Shown here one piece after another: positions 1 through 8,521 of a stretch of 64,000 nucleotides of DNA (positions are counted from its first letter, which is position 1; the number at the start of each line of letters is the position of its first letter). The position numbers were made by a program, and so were the translations under genes. Below the pieces are notes generated by a model. It was not told the DNA's origin. It saw only the letters and a program-made list of their open reading frames with translations, and searched no databases. Origin of the DNA: an uncultured Desulfobacter sp. (lineage in GTDB: Bacteria; Desulfobacterota; Desulfobacteria; Desulfobacterales; Desulfobacteraceae); assembly GCF_963666145.1 (NCBI RefSeq), contig NZ_OY762614.1, positions 5,322,501-5,386,500 on the forward strand, read 5' to 3'.

Positions 1-977
1 TCGGGGACAACGAATTTATCATCACCCCGAGTATCGGCATCTCCATTTTCCCCGATGACGGGGATACGGTGGAAACCTTGCTGAAAAATGCGGATCTGGC
101 CATGTATTTTGCCAAGAGAAGCAGGACCATGGAGCATTTTAAGTATTACCAGGAGTCCATGAATGATGCGGCATTAAAGCGGTTGACCATAGAAAATCAG
201 CTGCGCCAGGCCATTGACAGGGATGAGCTGCAACTGTACTACCAGCCCCAGGTGGACCTTCCTTCCGGCGAACTGATCGGCATGGAGGCTCTGCTGCGCT
301 GGGACAATCATGTGCTTGGCAGCGTTCCGCCCCTGGAGTTTATTCCCGTTGCCGAAGCGTGCGGGCTGATTATTCCCATCGGCGAATGGGTGATGCGGAC
401 CGCATGCAGACAGGTGTGCGGGTGGATCAAAAACGGCCTGGTCCTTGAGCGGGTTGCAGTGAATGTATCGGTCCGGCAGTTTACCCATCCTGACTTTTTG
501 GCGGTGGTGGAACAGATTCTTGAAGAGACCGGTATGCCGGCCGATTTTTTTGAAATTGAAATCACCGAGAGCCTTTTTGCCGAGGATATAGATAAAATTT
601 CAGGTACGTTAAGGACGCTCAAGGATAAAGGCATTGGTATCTCCGTGGACGATTTTGGTACCGGGTACTCCAGCCTCAGCCGCCTTAAAGATATGCCCAT
701 CGACTGCCTTAAAATTGACCGTTCTTTTGTTTTGGGCGTGGATTCCAGAAAAAATGACCAGTCCATTATCTCGGCCATTTTGTCAATGGCCAAGGGCATG
801 GATGTCCGGGTCATTGCCGAAGGTATAGACAATGACCGGCAGCTTGATTTTCTAATTGAACAAGGGTGCACCGAGGCCCAGGGTTTTTTTTTCAGCCGGC
901 CTTTGCCCCCTGAAAAAATAGAGGAGATTTTAAAGCAAAACGGCAAGAAAATAAAATTTCCCCGTCAAAAGGATTGA
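1..977 (+). CDS. GGDEF-EAL protein, C-terminal part (5' end outside window)
   Basis: The reading frame is open from base 3, so the gene begins upstream of the window. The first codons encode the tail of a GGDEF domain (PSIGISIFPDDG, then NADLAMYFAK). A complete EAL c-di-GMP phosphodiesterase domain follows, with signature MEALLRWD, ITESLF, DDFGTGYSS and the IDRSF loop, and then a short basic tail. The catalytic EAL residues (E of EALLRW, the DDFGTG pair, K of LKID) are present, so phosphodiesterase activity is likely. Whether the GGDEF half is active cannot be seen, because its motif lies before base 1. It is followed convergently by the norspermidine dehydrogenase gene after only 48 bases. 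Confidence 0.9.
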   Translation, partial: GDNEFIITPSIGISIFPDDGDTVETLLKNADLAMYFAKRSRTMEHFKYYQESMNDAALKRLTIENQLRQAIDRDELQLYYQPQVDLPSGELIGMEALLRWDNHVLGSVPPLEFIPVAEACGLIIPIGEWVMRTACRQVCGWIKNGLVLERVAVNVSVRQFTHPDFLAVVEQILEETGMPADFFEIEITESLFAEDIDKISGTLRTLKDKGIGISVDDFGTGYSSLSRLKDMPIDCLKIDRSFVLGVDSRKNDQSIISAILSMAKGMDVRVIAEGIDNDRQLDFLIEQGCTEAQGFFFSRPLPPEKIEEILKQNGKKIKFPRQKD

Positions 978-1025
978 GTCAAGGTCCTTTTTCAGGGGAA
1001 ATAAATCCAGTCATACGCAGTCAAT

Positions 1026-2267
1026 TCACAAGAGGAGCGGCAGATCCTTTCCGTCTTTGATGATTCTGGTCGGCAGGCCGATCTGATTGAGTGTCTTTAA
1101 AAATGGCACAGGGTCCAGTTCTTCAATGTTTTTCATCTCTTTGCAGTCCCAGACGCCCTGGGCAATCAGCATGGCTGCCGCTGCAGGCGGAACCCCGGCA
1201 GTGTAGGCAATTGCCTGGCTTTCAACTTCTTTGTAAGCGGCTTCATGATCACAGATGTTATAAAGGAATACCTCTTTGCTTTCATCATTGACACGCCCTT
1301 TTACCAGGTCGCCAATGCAGGTTTTGCCCGTGTATTGCGGGGCAAGTGACACAGGATCAGGCAGGCACGCCTTGACCACTTTCAACGGAATCGCCTCAAG
1401 CCCTTCGGCCGTGGTCACCGGCTGCTCCGAAAGCAGGCCGATGTTTTTAAGCACGTTAAATACATTGATATAGTGGTCTCCAAAGCCCATCCAGAACCGG
1501 ATGGAATCTGCATTAATGTGTTTAGACAGGGAGTGAAGTTCATCGTGCCCGTTCAGATAGATGGGCATCTTTCCCACCACCGGAAAATCATAGACCTGTT
1601 TGACTTCAAACATCTCCTTTTTTACCCATTGGCGGTCAATATAGGTCCAGACACCGCCGGTAAATTCCCGGAAATTGATTTCAGGATCAAAATTGGTGGC
1701 AAAATATTTCCCGTGATTTCCGGCATTGACATCCATAATGTCAATGGTGTCAATGGTATCGAAAATATACCTGTCGGCATAGGCGGCATAGGCATTGACT
1801 ACCCCCGGATCAAAGCCTGCGCCAAGAATGGCCGTAATGCCTTTGTCTCGGCATTCCTCAAGGCGTTTCCATTCGTAGTTGGCGTACCAGGGCGGTTTTT
1901 CACATATTTTATCGGGCTCTTCATGGATGGCTGTATCCATATAGGCTGCACCGGTATTGATGCAGGCGGTAAGCACGCTCATATTTATAAATGCCGTGCC
2001 CACGTTGATGACAATCGAGGTGCCGGTCTCTTTGATCAGTTTTTCGGTGGCAGGAATATCCATGGCGTCCAAATGATGGGCTGTTATGGCATATTCATCG
2101 CTTTTCCGGTTGTTCTTTTGCCTTATACCGTCGATGATGTGTTCACATTTAGACAGGGTTCTTGAAGCAATGGCAATATTGCCGAGAACATCGTTGTTTT
2201 GTGCGCATTTATGGGCCACCACATTGGCAACCCCCCCGGCACCGATAATCATCACGTTTTTTTTCAT
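1026..2267 (-). CDS. Carboxynorspermidine/carboxyspermidine dehydrogenase (saccharopine dehydrogenase family)
   Basis: Predicted to condense L-aspartate semialdehyde with a diamine (putrescine or diaminopropane) using NADPH, giving carboxyspermidine or carboxynorspermidine. This is the first step of the alternative polyamine route. The protein opens with a Rossmann nucleotide-binding loop (MIIGAGGVANVVAHK), followed by the saccharopine-dehydrogenase-like catalytic domain (TAFINMSV, GAGFDPGVVNAYAAYA). The ATG at 2267 is chosen because an AAAGGAAATA ribosome site sits just upstream and the Rossmann fold starts at residue 3; the open frame extends upstream to 2423 but that part would be non-homologous and overlaps nspC. 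It lies 82 bases downstream of nspC on the same strand, which supports the pathway assignment over lysine saccharopine metabolism. Confidence 0.9.
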   Translation of the reverse strand: MKKNVMIIGAGGVANVVAHKCAQNNDVLGNIAIASRTLSKCEHIIDGIRQKNNRKSDEYAITAHHLDAMDIPATEKLIKETGTSIVINVGTAFINMSVLTACINTGAAYMDTAIHEEPDKICEKPPWYANYEWKRLEECRDKGITAILGAGFDPGVVNAYAAYADRYIFDTIDTIDIMDVNAGNHGKYFATNFDPEINFREFTGGVWTYIDRQWVKKEMFEVKQVYDFPVVGKMPIYLNGHDELHSLSKHINADSIRFWMGFGDHYINVFNVLKNIGLLSEQPVTTAEGLEAIPLKVVKACLPDPVSLAPQYTGKTCIGDLVKGRVNDESKEVFLYNICDHEAAYKEVESQAIAYTAGVPPAAAAMLIAQGVWDCKEMKNIEELDPVPFLKTLNQIGLPTRIIKDGKDLPLLL

Positions 2268-2349
2268 TATTATTTCCTTTCTTTTACCAAAAGGGTGTTT
2301 TTCACCCCCACCTAAATAAAACGTATGCCATAAAGCACGGTTAAATCCT

Positions 2350-3465
2350 TCATTGAGTTGATAGGCTTTTTTTATAATCCGTATAGGAAGATTCCTGTAA
2401 TAGGTCGATGGTTCCGTCGGCACGCCGAATGGCCACGGACGGCATTGCTAAACCGTTGAACCAGTTCTTTTTCACCATGGTGTATCCGGCGGCGTCTTTG
2501 ATTTCAATGGTGTCACCGATCTGAAGTGCATTGGGAAAACAAGCTTCTCCAAAAATATCGGCGGCCAGGCAGGATTTGCCTGCGATCTGATACGCAAATT
2601 CCCCCTGGGGTTCTGATCCTTTAAATGTGGCGGTTTCACGGTACACCAGCAGATCGAGCATGTGCGCCTCAATGGATGCATCCACAACGGCAATTTTTTT
2701 GGCGTTTTCAATGATATCCAGCACGGTTGCTACAAGGGATGTCGTATGGGCAACCGCTGCTTCGCCAGGTTCCAGGTAAACCTGCAGATCAAATTCCCGG
2801 GAAAAGTCTTGTATGATTCGGGCAAAACGCCGGCTGTCAAAATGGTCTTCGGTATAGGAGATGCCGCCGCCCAGACTTATCCAGTCAAACTGCTTTAAAA
2901 ACGGCGCGTATTTACGGCTGATACCGGCAAGCAGCTGTTCAAAGGCGTCAACATCTTCATTTTCACAGTTAAAGTGAATCATGGCCCCGGAAACCATGGG
3001 CATGGCCGCCTCTAAATCCGTTAGGGATGTGATGCCCAGCCGGGAAAAGGTGCGGGCCGGATCTGCCAGGTCAAAATGGCTGTAGCTCACACCGGGGTTG
3101 ATTCTGATGCCGCAGGTCACATTGCTGCATGCCGGGTAAAATTGTTCGAGCTGTGACACGGAGTTAAAGATGATTTTATCTGAAAAGGCCGAGACCTTTT
3201 TTATATCTTCACTGCTGTAGGCGACGCTGTAGGCATGGGTCTCCTTGCCAAAGGTTTCATATCCGAGCCTGGCTTCATAGTAGGACGAACTGGTGGTGCC
3301 GTCCATGTATGGCTTCATCAGATCGAAGACCCCCCATGCGGCAAAGCATTTCAGGGCCAAAAGCAGTCTGGCACCGCTTAGTTTTCTGATGGCAGACAGC
3401 TTCTCCATATTCTTAAGAAGCTTTTTTTCATCGATAAGATAACAGGGCGTTGAAAGTTTTTTCAC
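2350..3465 (-). CDS. nspC: Carboxynorspermidine decarboxylase
   Basis: PLP-dependent alanine-racemase-fold decarboxylase that converts carboxyspermidine or carboxynorspermidine to spermidine or norspermidine. It shows the family pattern LLALKCFAAWGVFDLMKPYMDGTTSSS (first part holds the PLP lysine in LALKCF), the glycine-rich ISLGGGISYT segment, the EPGEA phosphate-binding loop and the C-terminal DAAGYTMVKKNWFNG segment containing substrate-side residues. 371 residues matches the family length. The start is a GTG at 3465 (GTGAAAAAACTT) preceded by an AAAGGA-type site. It is the first gene of the two-gene polyamine operon with the dehydrogenase at 1026-2267. Confidence 0.93.
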   Translation of the reverse strand: MKKLSTPCYLIDEKKLLKNMEKLSAIRKLSGARLLLALKCFAAWGVFDLMKPYMDGTTSSSYYEARLGYETFGKETHAYSVAYSSEDIKKVSAFSDKIIFNSVSQLEQFYPACSNVTCGIRINPGVSYSHFDLADPARTFSRLGITSLTDLEAAMPMVSGAMIHFNCENEDVDAFEQLLAGISRKYAPFLKQFDWISLGGGISYTEDHFDSRRFARIIQDFSREFDLQVYLEPGEAAVAHTTSLVATVLDIIENAKKIAVVDASIEAHMLDLLVYRETATFKGSEPQGEFAYQIAGKSCLAADIFGEACFPNALQIGDTIEIKDAAGYTMVKKNWFNGLAMPSVAIRRADGTIDLLQESSYTDYKKSLSTQ

Positions 3466-3604
3466 CTGGGCAATCCTTTACAATAACAGGTTAAATAACC
3501 GTAAAAAAACACAGCATTTATGGTGCTGCAAAAAAAGAGAGATGAATATATACATGTTTTATTCTCGTTTTTACATTTTTTTTTGCAGGGGATTTAAAAA
3601 AACT

Positions 3605-3642
3605 AAGACAGCCATCTTCGCTGTAAGGATCATGGCCGTCTT
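3605..3642 (-). terminator. Hairpin terminator after the SBP-linked histidine kinase
   Basis: An 11-base stem (AAGACAGCCAT at 3605-3615 against ATGGCCGTCTT at 3632-3642, one mismatch) lies about 20 bases beyond the kinase stop. On the minus strand it is followed by a run of T, as expected for an intrinsic terminator. A closely similar hairpin occurs at 7795-7828. Confidence 0.65.
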
Positions 3643-3663
3643 AAAAAAGACAGGGTGTTGGTT

Positions 3664-6645
3664 TTATTCCAACGGCAGGCGTATGATAAAATTCGACCCT
3701 TGGTTTAATGATGATACCACATCCATGGTCCCACGATGATTTTGGGTAATGATGAAATATGAAACAGAGAGCCCGAGCCCTGTGCCTATCCCCACAGGCT
3801 TTGTGGTGAAAAAGGGTTCAAAAACCCTTGACTGGGTATTTTCATCCATGCCCGGACCGTTGTCCTGGATTTCCATGCGCAGCGTTTCTTTTTCTTTGGC
3901 AAGTCTCAGCGTAAAACAGGGGCTGTAGTCTCTGTCCTTATTATGATCCTGCATGGCCTGGGCACCATTGCCCAAAATATTTAACAGCACCTGCTGAATT
4001 TTGGCCGCGTCACACGGAATCCTAGGCAGATTTTCTTCATATTCCTTTACGATTTGAATGACTTTAAAATCGTAATTTTTCTTCAAATTGTAATCCGTTG
4101 CCGCAAGTTCAAGCGCCTTATCAACCAGTTGAATCGGATGATGGAATGAATGTGCAGAATCTGATTTTCTGGCAAAGCTGAGCATATTATGAACGATACC
4201 TGAAACCCTGCGCCCGGATTCATTGATGGCGTCCAGCATTCTTAAAATGCCTCTTTTTTCCATAAAGGTTTTGATTTGATCAATGGTGACGCCTGCATCC
4301 CGGGCTGCTTCCAGGTTTGCCCGAATTTCTATGTCCTGCAGCCTTGATCTCACCACATTGGCCGTTTGTATCATCGCGGCCAGGGGGTTGTTGATTTCAT
4401 GGGCCATGCCCGCAGCCAGACCGCCCACGGAGAGCATCTTTTCGCTTTGGATCATCATCTCTTCCAGCCGCACCTGTTCGGTGATGTCGTCCACCCGGAT
4501 CACGGCGCCTTCTACCCCGTTGGCCGTTAAAGGAAAGATTGTCACATCTTCAAATCGGGTCTCCCGGTTTATTTTTATCTGTATTTTTGGGGCACTGATT
4601 ACCCGGTGCTCCTGGATGGCCGTTTTTATTTGCGCCACTTTATCGGCCAGGTGGGGTATCACTTCGGTCAGGGGGCGGGCTTTGGCCTCTTTGAAACTGA
4701 GTCCTGTGGTTTGCATGGCCTCATGGTTCCATTGGGTTACCCGGATATCATTGTCCACCCCCACCAGCACAGACGGCATGGAATCAATAATGTTTGAAAG
4801 ATAGTTTTTGAGACCTCGAAGCTCCTCTTCAGCCTGTTTGCGCGGGGTAATGTCCTGGACAAAGGCCACATGAAAATCCTGGTCTTCATACCGCACCATT
4901 TTTTTAATAACCTGGATCGGGAAAATCTCCCCGTTTTTGCGCTGGTGCAGGGATTCAATCGTTATAGACCCCTCATCTTCGAGAATGGACATTTGCTGGG
5001 CCCAACGTTTACTGTCCATGGCGGGATCGAATTCACAAACGTTCATTTTGCATAGTTCTTCTTTTGAATAATCAAGGCTTTGACACCCCTCTTCATTGAC
5101 ATCGAGGATTTCGCCTTTGGCTCCCATTTTCCAGATTCCTATGGGCGCTTTGTCGAAAATGAACCGGGTCAGGCGCAGGGATTTTTCCATTTCTTTGCGC
5201 CGGGTACTATCTGTGACTAATCCGTAATAGATGATTTTTTCACCGACCTTGTGGGGCCGTGAACTGCATTCAATCCAGATCTCTTCTCCGGTGGGCTTGA
5301 TAAAACGTCCTTCATAATGCCAGGGGTTACCCCCAGCGATAGCCTTTCTGACGGACGATACAAAACGGGACTGGTCTTGTTTGGGCAGACAGGCGATAAA
5401 ATCATGAAATAATCGTTTCGGATGCCAATTGATGCCAAGCAGGTCTTTTAACTTATTTTTCAAAACGGTTGAGGCGTCATTGAATGCTGGATCTTCCACG
5501 TTCCCGGAAAATTCATACATGATGCCGGGAACATAGGTGATAAGGTTTTTCATCTCCTCTCTATTTTCAATCAGTTCTTTTTCCCGTTGATCAATCATGC
5601 CGGCCATGTGTTTCAGACTTTGACCCAGATGGTATAGTTCTGTGATTGCTGAAGTAGGCCATGTGTTGTCATAGTGCCCGTCTGCAATGGCACAGGCTTT
5701 TTCAGAATAGACCCTGAATATGGTCGACAGGCGTTTGGCCCGGTTCCAGGATAGAAATAATGCAAGGATAAACGCCATGACCAGGCCCAGCACAAAGGTT
5801 ATCAAGGTGGCCCGAAGAGGTTTATAGGCTTTGGCGGTCGGCTGGGCCACAAGGACTTTCCATCCGAGATCTTCAATGGAGACAACCGTTCCGATGTACG
5901 GTGTCCCGTCCAGTTGAAAGGAGTCGGAAATAACTTGGCCGTCATGTCCGGGGCCTGCAATCGGCAGCAGCGAATCCTGCAACCGCTGTCCCCAGTGACG
6001 TTGCTGTGAATCGGCGACGATCCTTGCCTTACCGTCAATCACATAGGTTAAAAATCCGGTCTCTCCGGGCAATTGACTGATCACTTCGGATAAATTATTT
6101 AGGGTGATTTCAGCCGTGAGCAGTTGATCTGCCAGGGGAATGGTGAGCGCGACAGCCAAACGACGGCTGACCGTGGACAGAAAGGTCTGCGACCAGACGG
6201 GTGTATCCGGGGTCCCCGCGGCCATAACGAATCGCCTGCCTGAAAGGTCCAGGCCAATTAAATCGTGGCGAAGGGAACGCCGTGACTGTGCCAGGCCCAC
6301 CACAGTGACGAGCTGCTGCCGGGGAGAAGAAATGTAGATCGTCTCAAACAGCTCGCCCCGTCCGCATTGGGAATCCAAAAGTACCGTGAGTTGTTCATTG
6401 GAAAGTTCTTGTCGGCTCTTGATAAAATCAGCCAGGGCGGCCAGTTGCCGCTGCCCTCCCAGGATATGAGAGGAGACCTGACCAGCGATGGACCTAGCCA
6501 TGCCCTGGTGCCGGATGCCCGTATCAAACCGCATGGCCGGCAGCAGAAACTGCCACACGAGAATTGCGATGAGCAAAACCGGCAAGCCTGCCACCAGGGC
6601 AAATTGCAGCAATTGATGATATCGAAGGGATTTCGTCTTTTTCAA
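3664..6645 (-). CDS. Membrane sensor histidine kinase with Cache-like sensor and three PAS domains
   Basis: Membrane histidine kinase of about 993 residues. Transmembrane helix 1 is near residues 15-35, followed by a periplasmic Cache-like sensor (about 40-280), helix 2 near 285-305, a HAMP-like linker, three PAS domains (about 365-745), an H-box GMAHEINNPLAAM and a HATPase with DNGPGMDE and GTGLGLSVSY. No receiver domain is attached, so a separate response regulator is needed. The start is inferred as TTG at 6645: GGAG ends seven bases upstream, overlapping the stop of the preceding SBP gene. An upstream TTG at 6684 has no good ribosome site. Tight translational coupling to the SBP gene suggests the SBP delivers the ligand signal to this kinase. 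Confidence 0.88.
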   Translation of the reverse strand: MKKTKSLRYHQLLQFALVAGLPVLLIAILVWQFLLPAMRFDTGIRHQGMARSIAGQVSSHILGGQRQLAALADFIKSRQELSNEQLTVLLDSQCGRGELFETIYISSPRQQLVTVVGLAQSRRSLRHDLIGLDLSGRRFVMAAGTPDTPVWSQTFLSTVSRRLAVALTIPLADQLLTAEITLNNLSEVISQLPGETGFLTYVIDGKARIVADSQQRHWGQRLQDSLLPIAGPGHDGQVISDSFQLDGTPYIGTVVSIEDLGWKVLVAQPTAKAYKPLRATLITFVLGLVMAFILALFLSWNRAKRLSTIFRVYSEKACAIADGHYDNTWPTSAITELYHLGQSLKHMAGMIDQREKELIENREEMKNLITYVPGIMYEFSGNVEDPAFNDASTVLKNKLKDLLGINWHPKRLFHDFIACLPKQDQSRFVSSVRKAIAGGNPWHYEGRFIKPTGEEIWIECSSRPHKVGEKIIYYGLVTDSTRRKEMEKSLRLTRFIFDKAPIGIWKMGAKGEILDVNEEGCQSLDYSKEELCKMNVCEFDPAMDSKRWAQQMSILEDEGSITIESLHQRKNGEIFPIQVIKKMVRYEDQDFHVAFVQDITPRKQAEEELRGLKNYLSNIIDSMPSVLVGVDNDIRVTQWNHEAMQTTGLSFKEAKARPLTEVIPHLADKVAQIKTAIQEHRVISAPKIQIKINRETRFEDVTIFPLTANGVEGAVIRVDDITEQVRLEEMMIQSEKMLSVGGLAAGMAHEINNPLAAMIQTANVVRSRLQDIEIRANLEAARDAGVTIDQIKTFMEKRGILRMLDAINESGRRVSGIVHNMLSFARKSDSAHSFHHPIQLVDKALELAATDYNLKKNYDFKVIQIVKEYEENLPRIPCDAAKIQQVLLNILGNGAQAMQDHNKDRDYSPCFTLRLAKEKETLRMEIQDNGPGMDENTQSRVFEPFFTTKPVGIGTGLGLSVSYFIITQNHRGTMDVVSSLNQGSNFIIRLPLE

Positions 6646-6649
6646 ACCA

Positions 6650-7774
6650 TTACTCCAGCAACATGAATGTTCGATTTTTAACAATACTCATGGATGAATT
6701 TGAGCCTGTCATATCACCGTAATCATCAAATACGAGCGGGCCTTGCAAGCCTTCGAACCGGCGGATGAAAAGCACGGTTTTCTTCAGATCTTCTCCCTCT
6801 TGCTGTCTCTTAAGGGCTGTTGTGACCACATTGGCGGCGTCATATCCATTTACACCGGGAAACCCAGGCTCCCTGCCCAGTTGTTTTATATAGGCTTTGC
6901 GGAAGGTTTGATATGCAGGGGAGGGGTTTTCACGATCAAAGGTCTGGACCACGGTAACCCCTTCAACGGCCTTGCCTCCGAATTCAAGGAGCTGTTCCGT
7001 GGCACCCCAATCGGCCAGGGTAATGTTCATTGTTTTGTTAGTTTTCCTGATTTGCTGGCACAGCAGGGCGGAATCCATGGAGTTGGCAATAATCAGAATA
7101 CCGTTGACGTCCAATCGGAGGGCTTTTGGGGCAATTTCTTCGAACGGCTTGTTTTCTTTGGTGTTATAGGGAATGATCGAAATAATTTTCCCCCCGCCTT
7201 GGGTGAAGCGCGCTTTAAAATTTTCAAGCCAGCTTTCTGTATATGATTGGTTGCCCACATCGTATATCACTGCTGCCCGGGTGATATCCCCCGATTTTAT
7301 GTGGTAATCGGCGCTGACCAATGCATTTGTTCTGACCGAAGGAACAACACGAAAAAAATAATCATCAATGCCGAAAAGCTTTTGGGTACTCACCGTGGGG
7401 GACACGCAAAGCATCCGGTGCTTGCTGATAATCGGCGTGACAGCCATGCCCATCTGGCTGGTCATGGGCCCTATGATTACCGCCACACCCTCCTGGATCA
7501 GTTCTTCCGCCGCCTGCCGGGCAACATCGGGATCATGCCGGTCGTCTTTGATAACAAGCTGGATTCTGTGTCCGTTGATGCCGCCTTCTTTATTTGTCTT
7601 TTCGATGCACATCTGGACCGCATCCAGGCCGGCAATCCCCAGGTCGGCCACCCGGCCCGACATGCCGGCGATAAAACCTATTTTTACCGGTGTGTTTGAG
7701 TCGCAACCCGACATGGACATGCACGCGAACATCAAGAGGATGAACATCAGCTTGAGCCATGTGTTTTTCATCAT
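6650..7774 (-). CDS. Lipoprotein solute-binding protein, branched-chain amino acid type (Peripla_BP_6)
   Basis: Periplasmic binding protein of the Leu/Ile/Val-binding (type I periplasmic-binding) family. An N-terminal lipoprotein signal ends in the lipobox SMSGC (Cys about residue 24). The mature part starts with KIGFIAGMSGRVADLG, then NKEGGINGHRIQL, the AAEELIQEGVAVIIGP ligand-site region and the C-terminal NGYDAANVV segment. Length (374) is normal. No permease or ATPase gene is adjacent. Instead the next gene is a Cache/PAS kinase whose start overlaps this stop. Inference: it is a sensory ligand-binding partner of the kinase rather than a transporter component. Hairpins of one sequence family flank the pair at 3605 and 7797. 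Confidence 0.9.
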   Translation of the reverse strand: MMKNTWLKLMFILLMFACMSMSGCDSNTPVKIGFIAGMSGRVADLGIAGLDAVQMCIEKTNKEGGINGHRIQLVIKDDRHDPDVARQAAEELIQEGVAVIIGPMTSQMGMAVTPIISKHRMLCVSPTVSTQKLFGIDDYFFRVVPSVRTNALVSADYHIKSGDITRAAVIYDVGNQSYTESWLENFKARFTQGGGKIISIIPYNTKENKPFEEIAPKALRLDVNGILIIANSMDSALLCQQIRKTNKTMNITLADWGATEQLLEFGGKAVEGVTVVQTFDRENPSPAYQTFRKAYIKQLGREPGFPGVNGYDAANVVTTALKRQQEGEDLKKTVLFIRRFEGLQGPLVFDDYGDMTGSNSSMSIVKNRTFMLLE

Positions 7775-7794
7775 AATTTAGCCCTTTTAAATTT

Positions 7795-7828
7795 AAGACG
7801 GCCATCTGCCTTAAAGGTAATGGCCGTG
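7795..7828 (-). terminator. Hairpin downstream of the cytochrome b gene
   Basis: Stem GACGGCCAT (7797-7805) against ATGGCCGTGTC (7820-7830 region), 24 bases past the cytochrome b stop on the minus strand. The following T-run is weak. The sequence core matches the hairpin at 3605-3642, so it may be a dispersed repeat that doubles as a terminator. Confidence 0.5.
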
Positions 7829-7853
7829 TCAGTTTAATAGTCAAAGGTCAGGG

Positions 7854-8501
7854 TCAGGAACGGCGCTTGTCGGCAACCTCCCATTCATGGATTGTGGTGG
7901 TCTCGTAAATCTCTTCCCAGCCGGTGATCATCCCTGCGATATGGCTGAACAGGGAGTGCCCGGTGGTGGTCATGTAAACATGTATCACCAGAAACGAGAG
8001 CAGTAAAAATGCCACAAAGGTGTGCACCAGGGCCACCGGAGCCAGGGACGCGCCAACACCCCCCCAGATGTTCCAGGTGTAATAGAGCATGCCTGAAATC
8101 ATCTGGACCGGCAGCATCAACGCCGACAATGCCAGATAGGTTAAGCGTTGTAACGGATTGTGCTTGGCACCCGAAGTCTTTTCAACCGGATGGGGTCTGC
8201 CCTGGAAAATGCCGAATGCGTAGTAGAGCATCACATCTATGAGCTTTTTTGTTGTGGGAATGTATTGACGCCACTCCCCGGTGGTGAAAAGCCAGAAGAC
8301 GAAAAAGGCAAAGAGCACCAGCCATGAAATGCCCACAAAGTTATGGGTTTTCACGGCCGTTTCATAGCCCATCAGGGTATAGGTGCCATGGATTTCAAAG
8401 CCTGTGATCATAAGGAATATGATGATCGCGGCCTGGAGCCAGTGCCAGAATCTTTCATATCGTGTGTACAGATATACTTTAATTCTTTTGGTCTGAGTCA
8501 T
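7854..8501 (-). CDS. Membrane cytochrome b (formate dehydrogenase gamma / cytochrome b561 type)
   Basis: A di-haem membrane cytochrome b of 215 residues that would exchange electrons between the quinone pool and the octahaem cytochrome encoded just upstream. Four or five transmembrane helices are visible, with candidate haem-ligand histidines in RYERFWHWLQ, KTHNFVG, LVHTFVAF and FLVIHVYMTTTGH. The ATG at 8501 is chosen because the family N-terminus (TRYERFWHWLQA) begins about 10 residues later; the longer open frame to 8693 overlaps the cytochrome gene and looks non-homologous. The gap to the upstream octahaem gene is 20 bases, which indicates one operon. Confidence 0.88.
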   Translation of the reverse strand: MTQTKRIKVYLYTRYERFWHWLQAAIIIFLMITGFEIHGTYTLMGYETAVKTHNFVGISWLVLFAFFVFWLFTTGEWRQYIPTTKKLIDVMLYYAFGIFQGRPHPVEKTSGAKHNPLQRLTYLALSALMLPVQMISGMLYYTWNIWGGVGASLAPVALVHTFVAFLLLSFLVIHVYMTTTGHSLFSHIAGMITGWEEIYETTTIHEWEVADKRRS

Positions 8502-8521
8502 GATATTGTGTTCCTTTGCTT

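Noticed and set aside
1473..2165. Long open frame on the plus strand (230 codons)
   Set aside because: It lies wholly antisense to the carboxynorspermidine dehydrogenase gene and has no recognisable family; it is a shadow of that gene's codon use.
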